Assembly: GCA_036897445.1 (NCBI GenBank)
Contig: JAYMTL010000109.1
Location: forward strand, 1-64,000
DNA length: 64,000 nt
DNA from: Pelargonium tetragonum
Lineage: Eukaryota; Streptophyta; Magnoliopsida; Geraniales; Geraniaceae
Direction: 5' to 3'
The position numbers were made by a program, and so were the translations under genes. Shown here piece by piece: positions 48,746 through 62,645 of the stretch; the first letter of the stretch is position 1, and every line of letters starts with the position of its first letter. The notes under the pieces were generated by a model that was not told the origin of the DNA, did no database searches, and saw nothing but the letters and a program-made list of their open reading frames with translations.

Positions 48746-51700
48746 AAAAAGAAGTGATAGGCCTTTGCTATGTATAAACTTGCTACTTAATGAAGCACCT
48801 CTACTGGAGTTTTGTATGTCATGTCAAGGTGATCGCAATCTAATGCTTTTACAAAGAATGATTTTAATTCGATTCAGATAGAGAAAAATACCAAAAGAGG
48901 ATTCTACAACCTCAATTACAAAACTTCCCTTTGTTTCGTACACACCTATCCTAAAAATTAAGAACTTCTCTAATGATAGCAAAAAATATCCGCAATTCCT
49001 TAAACTTTAAGTAGGAAAAGTTTAATACGCTTTTGATAAAGAATTAACAGGCACATTTCCAATGAAAATGAAGGAGCTCCTGTAGAGTCTAATAAGATAG
49101 GTAGACCTCTTTCTGATCCAGCTAAAAAGGAATTTCATTTAGTAATAAGTAAGATAATAATAACTAAAATAACCTGAGCCCTTAAAATTTTTAGTGTTTC
49201 AAAGGATTTAGTATTTTATATGAATGATAACTAAAAATTTCCAGCTATACTCTTCAAAAATTCTGGAGCTCCTAGGTAATAATTCAAAAGCTAAGGCTAC
49301 GCATAAAAAAGGAGCTTCTCTTTTTAACAAACCCCGTGCCTAAAATTAAGAAGTACTAAATAGGGCGAGGCTTGGGTGAATGAGAAAGTAGCACTCCAAT
49401 TTCGAATTGTATAAACCCCCTTCGATAAATCAGTGAGTTTGAACTTTGTATAATATCTACAGGGAAATCCTTAGTTATAGTATTCGAGTTCTTTATAAAT
49501 AAACAGTGATATATGCTTTTTTCTACTCAAGAAAAATTCCGCTTGGAAGATTTACAAGGAACACAAAAAACTCAATATGACAGCGAAGTGCAGCATTCCT
49601 TTACCTAGCAAACCAAGTTTTCGTATGTAAAAAAACTACTTACAGAGAGTATTATTAGCCCTTTATACCTATAAATTTAAAGGATACTCGCCAAGCGCAC
49701 AACAAGAGTAAGTCTTTCCCATATCCTTGACTCAAAGAATTTTTTTAGAGGCTTTAACTACAAAGGGAAACTCTCGTGCTTCTTTACCGGGAATATTCAA
49801 AATTTGTGTTTTATAATTCAATTCACGTTTGTACTTGATAAGTTTACCCGACCTAAGATTAGGAACTGTCCTTTATCTTTAATATTTACTTTACTTTAGT
49901 AAGTAATAAATTATACTAGTAACTTTAAAATTTCTAGTATCTCTATTTGATTTAAATTAAAAGTCTTGCTTATTCCTTTTCCGTAATAAGAGGTTTTTAG
50001 ATCAGTAAGGGTTTGCTGGTGTTAGTCTAGTAGTATAGGGGGTTTCCTTTTCTATTCTATAGTACTGTAGCAGAGTTAATTATTCAATTAGGAAGGAGTC
50101 AAGTTCACTTCAATAGAGCGGGTGCTTAGAGAGCTTTGTCTTTACTACGCAGAGACATCTGCATTTGTCAGTGGCTTATGCAATATAATTATTTCTAACA
50201 AAAACAAAAGAAGTAGAGGAGTTTCTTTAGAAACTTGTGATATTAAACTTTATACTTTTTCATTTAGTACTAATTTATTAACACGGATCAGACTCATTCG
50301 GATGCTTCAAAGAAGATGGTGTGTATTTTCAATCGGAAAAGTCTGAATCTCTATCAAGGAATGATCTATTTCTATTACGTTTTCAGTAATGCCTTATTGA
50401 CTCTTTAGATCCAGAAACTTTGTTGCTTATATTATATAAGTGGAAATACTGGCTATACATAAGAGGTGCGAGTCTAACCAACCTCGGCATAACAAAATAG
50501 AAGCGGACAGCTCAAACAAACTTCATACTTTTACAAGTCAATTGGATCCGGTGTTCTATTGGAGTCAACAGGGGAACTGTTTCATAATGAAAAACTTCAA
50601 ATTAAAATATAAGGATTCCTTTTTCTTTATAAAATGAAGGTGAGGGTGTAAAGTTTGCTCTATCTATTTATTGGACAACCCGACTTATATACTAAAATAA
50701 TAACCAACCTTAAAGAACCCCTTATTAGCTAACAAAGAGAAGGAGAAAATTATCTAATAATATATCATATAAGAACCTTTTAGTGTTTTTGTCTTTTTAT
50801 TATAAAGGTTTTGAAGTTCAGCTTTTCAAGGGAGTTTTTACGCGCTTAATACTCGTTAGTTATCTTTTTATAAGACTCAAAAACTGGAAACAGGGGAACA
50901 CAAAACTTACTCAGTTCTTTAATCTCTTGAATGCCTTTAACCAGAACGTACAAGTACAGGACACAAATAAGCGTAAGCGGGAATCCGTCCTTTTTCTATT
51001 ACTCTAGATTCTAAAATAAGCAGAACACAAAACCTTATTATAAATTTCTTTTTTCTTGACTAAAGAGAAGTTCCCCCTTAAGAATCCCCAGTTTTCCTAA
51101 TACTTTTTACAACCTTAATTGGGTCCTTTTTTGTTAGGTTTTGTATTCCTAAGTAGTTTAATTACTTTATTTGCTAGATTTCATTAGCTTTACTTTTCAA
51201 TTTCTTTATTATCTAAAAAGGGAAACCCTCGTCTTACGTAAGCCCCATATTAGCTATACAAGGCTTTACTAGTTTTGAAGTCCTCTTAAGTTTTTCTACA
51301 TCTATGGAAGGGGTCTGTACTTAGTTTCTATGGGATCCAGTAAGAGAAATATATGAACAACTAAAGTATAGAGAACCTTGGGACTATTAGCTTATTACAC
51401 TAAATAAAGGGTACGAATACTCTTTTGATACTTTCATACAGAGCTTTTCCTAAACGAAGAAAGAGCGGATTGTGCTTATCTTAGAGCATAGAACTCTTGT
51501 GAAAACGGATCTTATTCTGTGCTAAAAATTTTTTATAAATTATAAGTTTTAATGCTTTGGGAATTTCTAGTTATATAACCCTCGAACTTAGAATAAGGAA
51601 TCTCTTTTTAGGAGACATACAACTCAAAGAGTCCTTCCTTGTTAATAACTCTGCCCGAGTTGGAAAACCTCCAGGAAACCCACTTAATTTACTAAAACCC

Positions 51701-54700
51701 ATTTTTATTTAGTCTGCCTTTTCATTTTTTTTAGGTTCAGGTTCCTGCCTGCGGATAGTTAAGTTAAGATGTTAAGGAATAGAAAAGATTTGAAGCTAAA
51801 GTTCTTCTTAGTGTAAGGTGGTATATACTCTAATATTCTTTAAGCGTTAACCTCCCTCACTTCGTTCCAGGAAAAGGATTCGTCTATGTACTATTTTCTA
51901 TCCTCATTTAATGATAAGCACAGAGGGATTATTCTATTTCTTGTATTCCTTTTTATTTAGTATTTCTTGAAAGTAATTACTAATGAAGTTAAGGGTTTCT
52001 AGTTCTGGTTAAAGATATTTCGAATCAAATAAGGTAAGAAATTTAAGTAAGGCTATGATAAATTGCAAAATAGTTATAGGTTATAAGTTCCGGTTCTGGG
52101 TATTTCATTTAGCTTTAACGGGATAGGAATTTCCTTTTTAATTAAGGTAACTTTCCAGGGAAGTTATTCTTTAGTAAGCTTCTGAACATGAAAGGTTTAC
52201 AATCAATATGGTTTTCTGTCTAATCTAAATCCTGTTTTTAGGATATCTCGATAATCAATAAATAGATAAAAATAGAAGTCATTAAAGTTTTTTTCGAGGG
52301 CTTTCTGGTCCACAATTAAGTATAGGTAAACACAGCTTTACAGGAAGTGCCTAAACACGAAGCTAAAGTAAACAAGACTTTTTACCCCCAGTTCCTCTAA
52401 GTATTTACTTTTCCAGGCAGTAGAAGCATTACAAAAAGGAGTCTTCCTAGACAGCTTTGTTGGTACCAATAATTTGAAAGAAATCCGTAATTTAGCTTAA
52501 GGTTGTCTCTTTTCCTCAATAACCCTATCATTTTTTTATTTATTCAATTCTATATAGATATAAATTCCTCACCTTTAGCAAAAAAAATCCCCAAGCTCTG
52601 CCTATGTTTTCCTGGCATATAACTAGGACCCCGCAAGTTCAAAGAGAGGTGAGGGTTTTCATGAAATACACCCAGCCTAGATTCACTTTTCACTTTAATA
52701 AGAATATTAATCAGCTTATACCCTATAATTATCATATATTCTAGGTAGAGGGGTTTGGGAGACCCTTTTTTGTACTGGAAAGTTTAGCTCGTTTTAGATT
52801 TTAGAAAATTCTTACTCATCGGGCAAAAGTTCATAACATAAAGGAACTCTTTCTTAAGAAAAGACTTTCTTCTCAAGTGTTCTCATAGAAGTTTATTACA
52901 AAGGGGTTTTTTACTATTTAGCTAAGTTTTTTTTAAACAAGTCCTTTCATTTATGTTATATGATAATAGGGATTTCTTAATAACTTTAGTCTTATTTTTT
53001 CCTGAGCTCTATAGACAACACCCCTCATATAAATAAAGTTTCGTTTCTTTATAAATTAATGGGTTTGTTCTATATCAAATGCTATGGGATACCAAAAAGT
53101 TATGATTCTGTCTAGGAACTTATTTCTTCATTTTAAGCCGGCTTGGTGGTTGGTGAAGTCTACTCCTCTAAAAACCCCCTTAATAAAGTAGTGCAAATTC
53201 CGTTGGTATTGGTATAATTACCGGAACTCAAAGCATAATAAAGATGGAGCGTGCTAACTAAAAAAGTCTAAGTCTAGTTTGTACTTGTAAAGTTTTATAG
53301 TTTTAAGTTCTAGAATTAAGTAAGAAACAGTTAGGGATTTTTTTTCTGATACAAGTAGTAGAGAGTTCCATGCCCCGAATTGTAAGAGTCCGCTTTCCCC
53401 TTTGTTCGGTTAGGATAAGTATTTGGCCAAAATTTCTTCCTTTTAATACTAAAAAAGAGAACTAGGACATATATAAAATAACTCTTATTATTCCGATTAT
53501 AGCATTAATATTTATTATATACGTTTCAACCCAAAATGTCCTAATCTATAAAAGGACTTTATGGCTTTACGAAAGCTCTGCTATTAAGTCAAATTTCTAG
53601 TATTAAAAGAGTAAGCTCCGTATAGGGCAGTACTCAAAGGATTCCTTTAATCTAGATGCTACCCCTATTAAAGTAAAGTTGCACCCTTATCCTATTTATT
53701 GGACTGGTTAGGAAACAACCCTGCTAAAGTTTCACTTTTGGGCAATACTTTTAGGATTCTTTTGTGACATAAAAGCATAATTTGTAGCTTAATCTAATCA
53801 CTTTAATTAACGCTTATATGCGTGTCCGTAGCACTCCTTTAATTTGGGTGTATTTGTGCCAGCCCCCTCCGTTTCAAGTAATACAAAGAGTTAGGCTAAT
53901 ATAATAGGGAAAAATCCGGAATTTCTAGGCTGCTGCTAGCTTTTAAGTAATCAAAGCTTTGCCTCTTGGAATACTGGGTTTCGTATAAAAAGTATATAAG
54001 TTACTCACTCGTGAGTTTAGAAGTTGGCTTTGTCAAGCTCCTTTAGTACTATAAACAAGTAAGACTATCCCGATAAAAGGACTCCTATAAATAAAGTGCT
54101 TGGTAGTAAATTCTCTAAAAAACTACGGGAGACTTTTGAGTACCCATAAATGAAAGTTTTACGTATAGCTTGCTCAAGGGAAATAAAAAGATTTTTACTG
54201 GACACTAATACTTTACTTAAATAAGGATAATAGCAAATCGGACACTTTACCTTACGCCGGACCCTTAAGTGAATAAAAAACTTAAAAAAATAGGACACCT
54301 CTTTAAGTTGTTAGCATTTGTCCTTTCGGATTGCAGAGAACGAAATTTGAGTAGAGATTTTTTAATGCAAAAGGTCTGCCCTAAGCGAAAAAGAAAGTCA
54401 GCAAAGCAGTTAGTCTAAGGTCGTTTATTAATTAAAAAAGTTAATCCCGTGCAGTAGAAATTAAAGGAAGCTCTTATACTATGTGAATAGTTTTTCATCC
54501 CAAAGGAAAGAGAGACAAAAACAAGACATCAGTTATAAAATAAACTCTTTTTATATTAGAAAATCCTAATACTTAATACTTAAGTCTGCCTCAGTTAGGG
54601 GTTCTTATTATATATACCATAGAGCTGCCCAAGTAACACTCTTTTTCCCTTTTGCTTCTTGCATAAGTATAGGGTTTTTGCACTCTAGTTCTATCGAAAG

Positions 54701-57427
54701 GTAACGTAAAATTTATAGTCTTTATATACAGGGTTCCTCTATACTGCATTTTAATTCTAGATAAACTGGGTTTCTTCATAGCCTAAAAAGTCAAAGTCTT
54801 AATTACTTTATATAGCTTCTCTGTTCTAGAATTTTTTTGTTATAGTTATTTATGGGTAGAGTTACCGCGGACTGACGGGAACCCTCTTGAAATTCATTAG
54901 ATTGAAAATACGTAATTAGGGTACGCATTCCTTACTTAGTTAAAAAGGTTTGTTAAGAGTCCTTAGCGAACGTAGTAGGGGTCCCCATTCATTAAAGAGG
55001 TATTGTACTAGAGTAAATTATATATAAATAGGGCTTTAAAACTTTTTAGAAAGATAAATTAGTTAAATCAATGCATGTGGGGGCAGAGCAAGCGGTTCCT
55101 ATAGTTCCAGTCTTTTCGAGTTTGTACCTTCAGTTATTCTAGAGCTTGTTCAGATACAGTTTTAACCCGGGTTCACTAAGGAAAAGTTCCTTAATCTATG
55201 GATTTTGCTTTTTTGGAATTGAATGTTTATAAATTATGTGTGTTCCTCTTTGGACTGAAGAATTTCCTTGAGAATTTTTAGGGAGTGTTTTAGACGCTCT
55301 TTTTTACGGGATACTTCGTTTTAGTGGGTTTGTACCAAATATTTATATTAGCTACGGTTTACTCGATGTGGAATCTTTATATAGAAGGGAATTCTTACCA
55401 AAAAAAGGTATACTATCTTCCTAACCCCTTTCTTAAATTGACTTTTTATACTTTTTTATATAAAATACTGAACAGATAGACCTATGAAAAAGTCAAAACC
55501 CCTGTTATAGGGTCCTCTTTAATAGGATAAAACCATAAGTATTTCAGTTAATGCAAGCTATCCCCCTTTGTCATTTTTCAAATGAGGGGAAACTTGGAAG
55601 TGCACAAAAATCTCGGGATTCTTTCAAGCTTAATTTAAAATGCAGAAAATTTTTTATAAAGAGTATAAAAAAGCCTCTAATAAGAAAAATAACCCTTACC
55701 TGAAGGATATCGCTTACTGAGGATAGATACAAAAATCTTAGTATTCGCTAATTAAAGTAAAGTGCGTGTCAACGTTTCTATTTCTATATAATATTAAAGC
55801 AAGAGGATTCCCTTTTCGGCTTGTTCCTCTACAATTGCACTCTCTTATTATGCCAAAGTAAGTTATATGTGCTTAAGGACTTCTTATCTTTCCTTTATAG
55901 CTGGGTTCTGCCTATTATATAACAAGGGGAAACTCCTCTTAGACAACCCTGCTTGCTTAGTTTGCTACGTACTGAAGTAAGGGCCCGTTTTATTATATAA
56001 CTAAGAACAATTAGACGCCTTGCAGTACTTCCTATCTTATAATACTTGAAAAGTCAGACCTTGCTTTTCTGGGAAATTGACAAGCTAGAGAAAAAAATCT
56101 CTTAATAGCGCCGCATCTATAAGCGTACCCCTTAGAGAAAGAAACAACAAAAAGAAAGATTATTCGAGATTACTCGGAGTCACTATACCAAGAGAAAAAC
56201 TTCCCTCCATTTTGGGTTTCCACTTGTTGGTACACCTTTTTCGGCTTTGTATTAATTAAGTACGCTAAGGTTTTAAAACATATAAATAGAAGCAATTATA
56301 GCGCAAAATAAACGGTTTCGGTAAGTTTTTGGTAGTTTTGTATCCAGTAAAAAACCCCCTGGGGAGCTATGCGATGCGCTAAAAAAGAATACCTTGACGT
56401 AAGCAGTTTATAACATTCACAGACACAAATTAAGGAGACTCGAAAAAGCTCTAAAATGAAATTTTATTTAACTTCAGTTGTATTTGCACACAAGGGCCCC
56501 TTTGAAATTGAGCAAAGGATTTAAAGTCTTCTAATATGTTTTAAGAACAAGCTTCTAGATTTAGGGCCTAGTAAAGGGGAAGTGCTAACTACGAAATCCC
56601 CTAAGAACTTTGTATGCTCTGAAATCCCGCGATAGCTCGAGATGTATGACCCGTTAAACTACGAACTCATTATAAGAAAAAATCCTGATCAAGAAGTACT
56701 CTTTTTTATAAAGCCTAGAAAAAGCTTTTCAGAGTAATAAGAATCTTGTCTTCAGCCTAGACCTATAATTGAGTTGAGTCTTTTCTAATAGGTAGGAGTC
56801 CCTGTTTAGTATATTATAAGATTCGTAGGCAAGTGCCCCTTATAATGTAATGACAACTTTTGAGCTTCTTTGCAAAGCCCTTTTTATGTTGTTTTTGCTA
56901 GTAATTACTAAATGAGTACTCCGGTGTAATCTAAGTTCCATAAGGTAAGTTGTCCTTATTTTTATCGCAGGTATGCTTATTATTTCTTGCGCTACTCAGG
57001 GTTTCTCCTAATTCCTAATAAATAAGAGATATTTAAAGTTTTACGACGAGCCTTTCCCTTTTTCCATAGTCCTCTGACATAAGATCATATTGACAAGGTT
57101 ACGTACAAATAATTCTGAAGTTGCATCACTAAAACAAGTATAGAGGCTACACCCTAACTTACTAGCAAATCCCTCTAAAAAAGCCCAATTCCTACTGCGT
57201 TAATAATTGCATATTGCCCTAAAGTAAGACCTCCTTCTTCCTTAGAGTTCCGTATTTCATTTATATAGTAATTCCTCTCTTTTTTCGCCGAACGAGAGTC
57301 AAATGGTACACTGTGGAGTTGAGTTTTTATTAATTGGAATCACTTAAATAAATAAATAGAATTTGATCTCATTCATACATAATATATCTCATTTAGCATT
57401 GATTTATCTTTCCTGATTAATTTGATG

Positions 57428-57488
57428 TGGTAAGGTATTTGTTAGTTTGATCGTCATGCAAGGGTTCGAATCCCAGAATTAGCTCCTA
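57428..57488 (+). pseudogene. Weak tRNA-like fragment
   Basis: A D-like GTGGTAAGG is followed about 30 bases later by GGG-TTCGAAT-CCC (57462-57474), a canonical T loop with three GC pairs. The outer two T-stem pairs and the acceptor stem do not close, and no anticodon can be assigned. The order of parts recalls tRNA-Gln or tRNA-His, but chance is not excluded. Confidence 0.22.
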
Positions 57489-60400
57489 GCCCCTCAGTGT
57501 ATAGAGAAATGAGTGAATCTTGTTCATGTTCTATCTTCTTAGCTGTACAAGATAAACCTTGCCCTAGGAATCCCACAAGGCCTCGCCAACCTTGATCAGA
57601 GACCCTATAGCTTATAAGAAAGAAGAACTAGGTTTATCGGTGACTTAGTCTAAGACTTGCCTGATTCTTAACTATTTATTTGATTGTTTCTAGTCTTTTG
57701 GTAATCCTATTTGACTCGCACTTTTTACTAATCCGTGAACTCAAACCCCTGTTTCTGTCCGCTTTTTGTACTCTGTTCTATTGAATCTTGCATGCTAAGA
57801 GCTCCCACTATCTTCCTTAAGTCCTGTAGAGGTGTTCCTTTGTAAGAGTCATGTTCTGTCTCACAGCTTCGCCGCCTGTAGATAAAGGAGAGCCCTATGA
57901 GATTCTAACATGTAAGAAGAACTCACCCGAAGTCCACTATGCAAGGAATTAGCCGATCTTTGTTTAGTGCTTCCTTTCCTCTTCACTTCATTCAGAGCTC
58001 TTAGCATACCTAATCTAGTTTCTTACCTGGGTTTATAGCCTAAGATCTGGGAGTAGCATATACTTCTGAGTCTCTAACTCTTAACATAAAACAACTATGT
58101 AGTTTGTTTCTATTAAAGCAAAAAAAGCACAGGGAATTATCAATCTGGAATTATTCAAGTCAATTATATATACGCGCCTTGCTCAAAACTACAAACAGGA
58201 CAATCAATGATAGCGTAAAAAGGTAAAAAGCTTTACAAAATTCCCTGTCAAGTAGTCTTGTACGATCGATCTATCAGAAAGAAAAAACACAGGAATAATA
58301 AAGATTTTTGTACTTTAGATAGCTTCTTACTGAAACCTCTCCATCTTGGATATGGGTACGGTTCTGTTGGAGTCTTTCATAGGTTTCGTTATACAAAGTG
58401 CTACCCCTTTTCAAGTGTTTACCTGCTGTCTTGTATCTTGTAAAAGTGAAAACTAGAAACTATAACGGAGAGACCTGAGTCATTACCTATCAACAGGATA
58501 AGAGCATTTCGATTTTTTCGACTTCTCGGGTTTCCTAGTTTTTTATAATAATGGATCTGTCTTTTCACGAATTAATTAAAGGAATTTTTGGTTTACACTT
58601 ATTCGTTCGACACTAAAAGGGCTCCAGCCAGACCTTGCTTAAGCACGAGAGCTCCTAACGCTTGTTAAAAAAGCACTCTAAATAACAAAAGAAAGATAGT
58701 TATAAATGTTTACTCTATATCTAGTTTTCTATATTTTATTAGACCTATAAGACCCCTTTTTATATTCCATAATTAGTTTATGAATTGATTCGGTTAGGCA
58801 TATCTATTTTGCAGGCTTTCCTTTGGACTTTTCACTTTTTTTACGGCTCTCAAAATTTTCTTACAGATTTTATAGAGTCTAGTATTAGTAAACCCCTTTA
58901 TAATATAATGGATTTCCTAAGACTCTGGATGTCCTTGAGGCGGGCTAAACTGGAATATTGGATTTGAGCCCTTTCATATCTAAAGTAATCTTGTTGCTAT
59001 AAAAAAACTATATGTTATTAGGAGGTTACCCTTTTTAGGTATCTTTTATTAATAGATTTTACCAATTTCAGGGTTATAGAGCAGCTCTTACTTTTATTAC
59101 CAAAGCAGGAGGATTACTAGTCTAACTTAAATTTACAGAACTCTGTTCTAAAAGCCGGATTTATGCTTTGCCCCTATGCTTGACTTAAGAAATTAGTCGG
59201 GATTGCGTTTATAGCGTACCCTGTATTTCAAGGTTTCTGCTAAATGAAAAAGTATAGCCCAGCATAGGGCTTTATCCAACATATATTTATTTCGTAAAGT
59301 ACTCCAAAAAGTGTCATTTATTGGTCAAAAACTATCTAGATCTTCTAGTTAGAAGGAGCCAGAAACTAAAGTAAACTATAAACTTAGAATCCTTTTTACT
59401 AGTACTATATTCAAATTTCAAAGAATTGAACCCGCTCAAAAGTAACCGAACTTTAGATGAAACAAGAAAAAACTTAAGCTTAAGATAAAATCTCTTTTTG
59501 TCTAGGTTATGTTTTATGGGAAATATTCGATTGTACACTAGGGAATCCTTTTATTAATGGTCGAGATTTAGCCTATCTAAATTTAAAAGTAATTCAGATA
59601 CAATAAATAAAAAGAGTATACTCAGTAATAAAGGTTTAACAAGCAATTTAGAATAGAGTTCGGGGATTCTTCCTAAACTTATCTTTATGATGAGCTCGAT
59701 ATAAAAAGAATATCAAGAATTTTAGCAGCTAAGCTAGCTAGGGAAATTCCTGAGTATTATATGAAATTAAGGGGTATGCCAGTAAAGGGGTAGTACACTT
59801 TGTTTCTTTTTCAGTAATACAAAGCCTATCAATAATCACACACATTGTTAATAAACCCATAAATAAAAAATAAGATAAAGCTTCTATCATCTGTAGCAAA
59901 AAGGAATTTGAAGGGGCGTACCTACATACTAGGGCTTATCTCTAAAAAAACTTATCTGAGAATCCTAGCATTCTAAACTCTTTAAGTATTTGATTGAGGA
60001 TAGAATTCCGCGAGAATTTGAAATTTCTTTTATCCAAAAACAATAGAAAAGAAAATCTCTAAAAAGTATCCCTGGTGTAACAGTATGAGTTCTTTTAGCT
60101 TTTTACAGGAATAGGAAATTCTAAAAGAAGGAATCCTATATAATTTCTTTAGGACTTACTTTCATCTGTACAGTTAAATCAATTTTCTTTGTTCTAAACT
60201 TATTTAAGTCAGTTAAAGTCCTAACTAAGAAAGAGACCAAAGTTAGGGTTTTTCTATTTTATACAATGTTCTTCCTTTGAGATTAGATGTTACTCTTTAG
60301 TAGGAGGGGCTCCTGAGATGTTATAGCTATTTTCGTTTTCTTTTTTTCAGAGAAGGGTATACCCGATAAATAAAACCTCTTTTACTCGATTGTATGACTT

Positions 60401-62166
60401 CTGTGTTTCCTACTTATACTTATAGAGCGTCCCTTTCTCTTTTATTTACAGACGACCCTCTTCTCTAGATTTCGTCTGGGACCACTAAGTTGGGTTTCAA
60501 TTCCCGAATAACACTGAGTGCTTAATCCAGTAATCCCATATGCTTCTATAAGTCAAATAAACAGGGGGTATTCTATGTTTTAGACTGTTTTTTTTTTCTA
60601 TTTTTTTAAACTCTTTAAATAAAAGGAAGTGCTAGCTTTTGGAGGGCTCTTATATACTTATCTATTTCTATTTACTGGTACAAAAAATCTAATAAGGAAT
60701 ATGCCTCTTAGTAGGTTTTTTTAGAACCCCCTTAAGTTTTTCACCGTGTATAACGGAGTAACTTTATGGCGCTGTGGAATTTGTGTACACCCTTGACCAA
60801 ACCCTTAAAGGGAAAAAAAAGAGCAAAACTAGAAATTAGAAACTTCTTTTATAATCCAAAGAAATTCGCAATTAAGTGAAACTTTAAAATTTTATATCAA
60901 GTACAAGGAAATAATATTACAAATTTATAAACTAAAGTCAGTCTAGAGAAAGTAAGAACATTAGTAAAACAGGGGTCGACGATTCCCCATAGTGATCGAT
61001 AATTGCTCGTGTATACCCCTTCGGCATTCTATATGGAATAACTTTTTCAAGGAACCTTTTTAAGAGGGCAGGCTGCAAATAATTCCATTTTTTCTTTTTA
61101 GTCAGTAGGATAACTTGAGGGACTTTCCACGACTTGACCTAGATAGAAAAGGGCAAAACTTACTAACACGGATCAGTTAACAAACTTTGGAATACTAAAA
61201 ACCTAAAATCGAAGCACTTATTTCTCTAGTGCGGATGTACTACTTAGTTAGATTTCCCAGGAGAGGGCTTATATAAGTTATAAACCCCGGATATTCTGTT
61301 TTATGTAAAAGCTAGGGATTAAAAGGAAAAATCCCACTTATTTGTGTTTTAGCGCATGGAAATGCCCATATAACAAGGGTTTTGGTATTATTGAAATAAT
61401 GAATATGGATTTTTTATCTTTTTAAGTATTTACTCTAAATGTAAAAGAATAGTCTTTATTATTCCTAAATTTTAGGTTTAAGTTTCTATATAATATATAA
61501 AGTCTTAAGGGTTGCTTTCATGTTCCCTAGTTTCCAAGTCCCATCCGAAAAGATTATTAAGGAATAATAAAAGAATTAGAGCTAAAGCAATGAATTTCTA
61601 GTAATGTAATAAAGAAGAAAAGGCAAATATCTAATAAAACAAAAAAAGGCCCTCCTATAAATAAAGGACTGTACAGGGTGGTTGAGTAGTTAAATTTTTA
61701 GTTTGCTAGAGCTAGGTATTTCAAACAAATAAGACAAGTTTGAATTCTAAAAGGGAAGGGGTTCCTTCTTATGCTTACTTTGATGGCTACTGATATTCTC
61801 AAGAAAGGTACGTAGAAGAGTACAACCAAGGTATTCAAAAGAGAACAGGTACGGATATGCATAAGAAAGATAACTCTCTTAGGAAGGGTTTAGCTTTCAT
61901 CAAGAAAAGAGGTAGGTATATAATCCTAAACTCGAAAATATCTAGACTTGTTATGTTGAAAAGTGGATAGCCTACCCATGGCAACCTATTAGGAACCCTT
62001 GACATCCATGAAAACTAAAAAGGATTTGACCTCTTTAATGCAGCATACATAAAAGTAAGCTATTCCTATCTAGAGACATTTAAAGGCTTCTATCTAAGTT
62101 CTTTTTTCTTAAAAAAGACTAGCCTAAGGTGACCCAACGGCTTATGTTTTACGAAAAACCATTCAA

Positions 62167-62181
62167 ATAAGGGTCCCTTAT
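62167..62181. repeat. 15-nt odd palindrome around GGGTCCC
   Basis: ATAAGGG-T-CCCTTAT is symmetric over seven bases on each side of a central T. It is a further example of the GGG-N-CCC class that recurs across the window (for example AGGGGACCCCT near 1847). Confidence 0.6.
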
Positions 62182-62621
62182 AGTAAACCCTAACTCCCGT
62201 TTTTGCCTCTAAAGTCAAGCTGCAAATCTCTCTTACTTATTATGAAGACACAAAGACAGAGTCAACTTTTAACAAGGAAGGGCTGTAATAATAGAGTCTT
62301 TAGAACCGAAGGGGTTATCTTAAGATTCGAACTTATGAATAAAAAAATCTCTTCTCTTTTTTAAAATTTCGTCTAGTAAAGAGTTCCGAGCTGGGTATTC
62401 CCCTGAGGTTCGGGAGTTACGCTCTTATCTTAAGTAAAAAGATACCTGAATCTGAATATATTTGGCCTCTAAATAGCTGGCTTATAGGGTTCTTATTCAT
62501 TTTATTTTAAAGGACTCTCTTTTGGATATCCGATTATAAGTAAGATAGAGACTCTTTTACTACAAATAGGTATTTCAGTTGCATTTCCCCACTTTTGAAA
62601 TAATCCGGATCCGGTAGAGGG

Positions 62622-62645
62622 GCCTCTTCGAGAGGCTTTTCTTTT
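62622..62645 (+). terminator. Intrinsic-terminator-like hairpin
   Basis: GCCTCT (62622-62627) pairs perfectly with AGAGGC (62631-62636) over a TCG loop, followed at once by TTTTCTTTT. The layout is that of a classic Rho-independent terminator or a stabilising 3' hairpin. The palindrome CCGGATCCGG lies just upstream (62605-62614). No upstream gene is visible, so what it would terminate is unknown. Confidence 0.35.

Larger units (their letters stand above)
36002..57427. other. Long gene-free region with 13-mer repeats and hairpins
   Basis: Open frames here do not exceed 100 codons and none is recognisable; the largest is 37550-37849. Features noted are tandem duplications (37511, 47260), a G-rich run (38713-38732), a long hairpin (40281-40306), two 13-mer copies (42033, 42526), an AT palindrome (42083-42102) and T-poor islands near 42.4 and 48.6 kb. 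Otherwise I see nothing. Confidence 0.5.

Noticed and set aside
58355-58375. GTACGGTTC, like the 3' half of a group II intron domain V
   Set aside because: No matching 5' half with a GAAA loop lies upstream.
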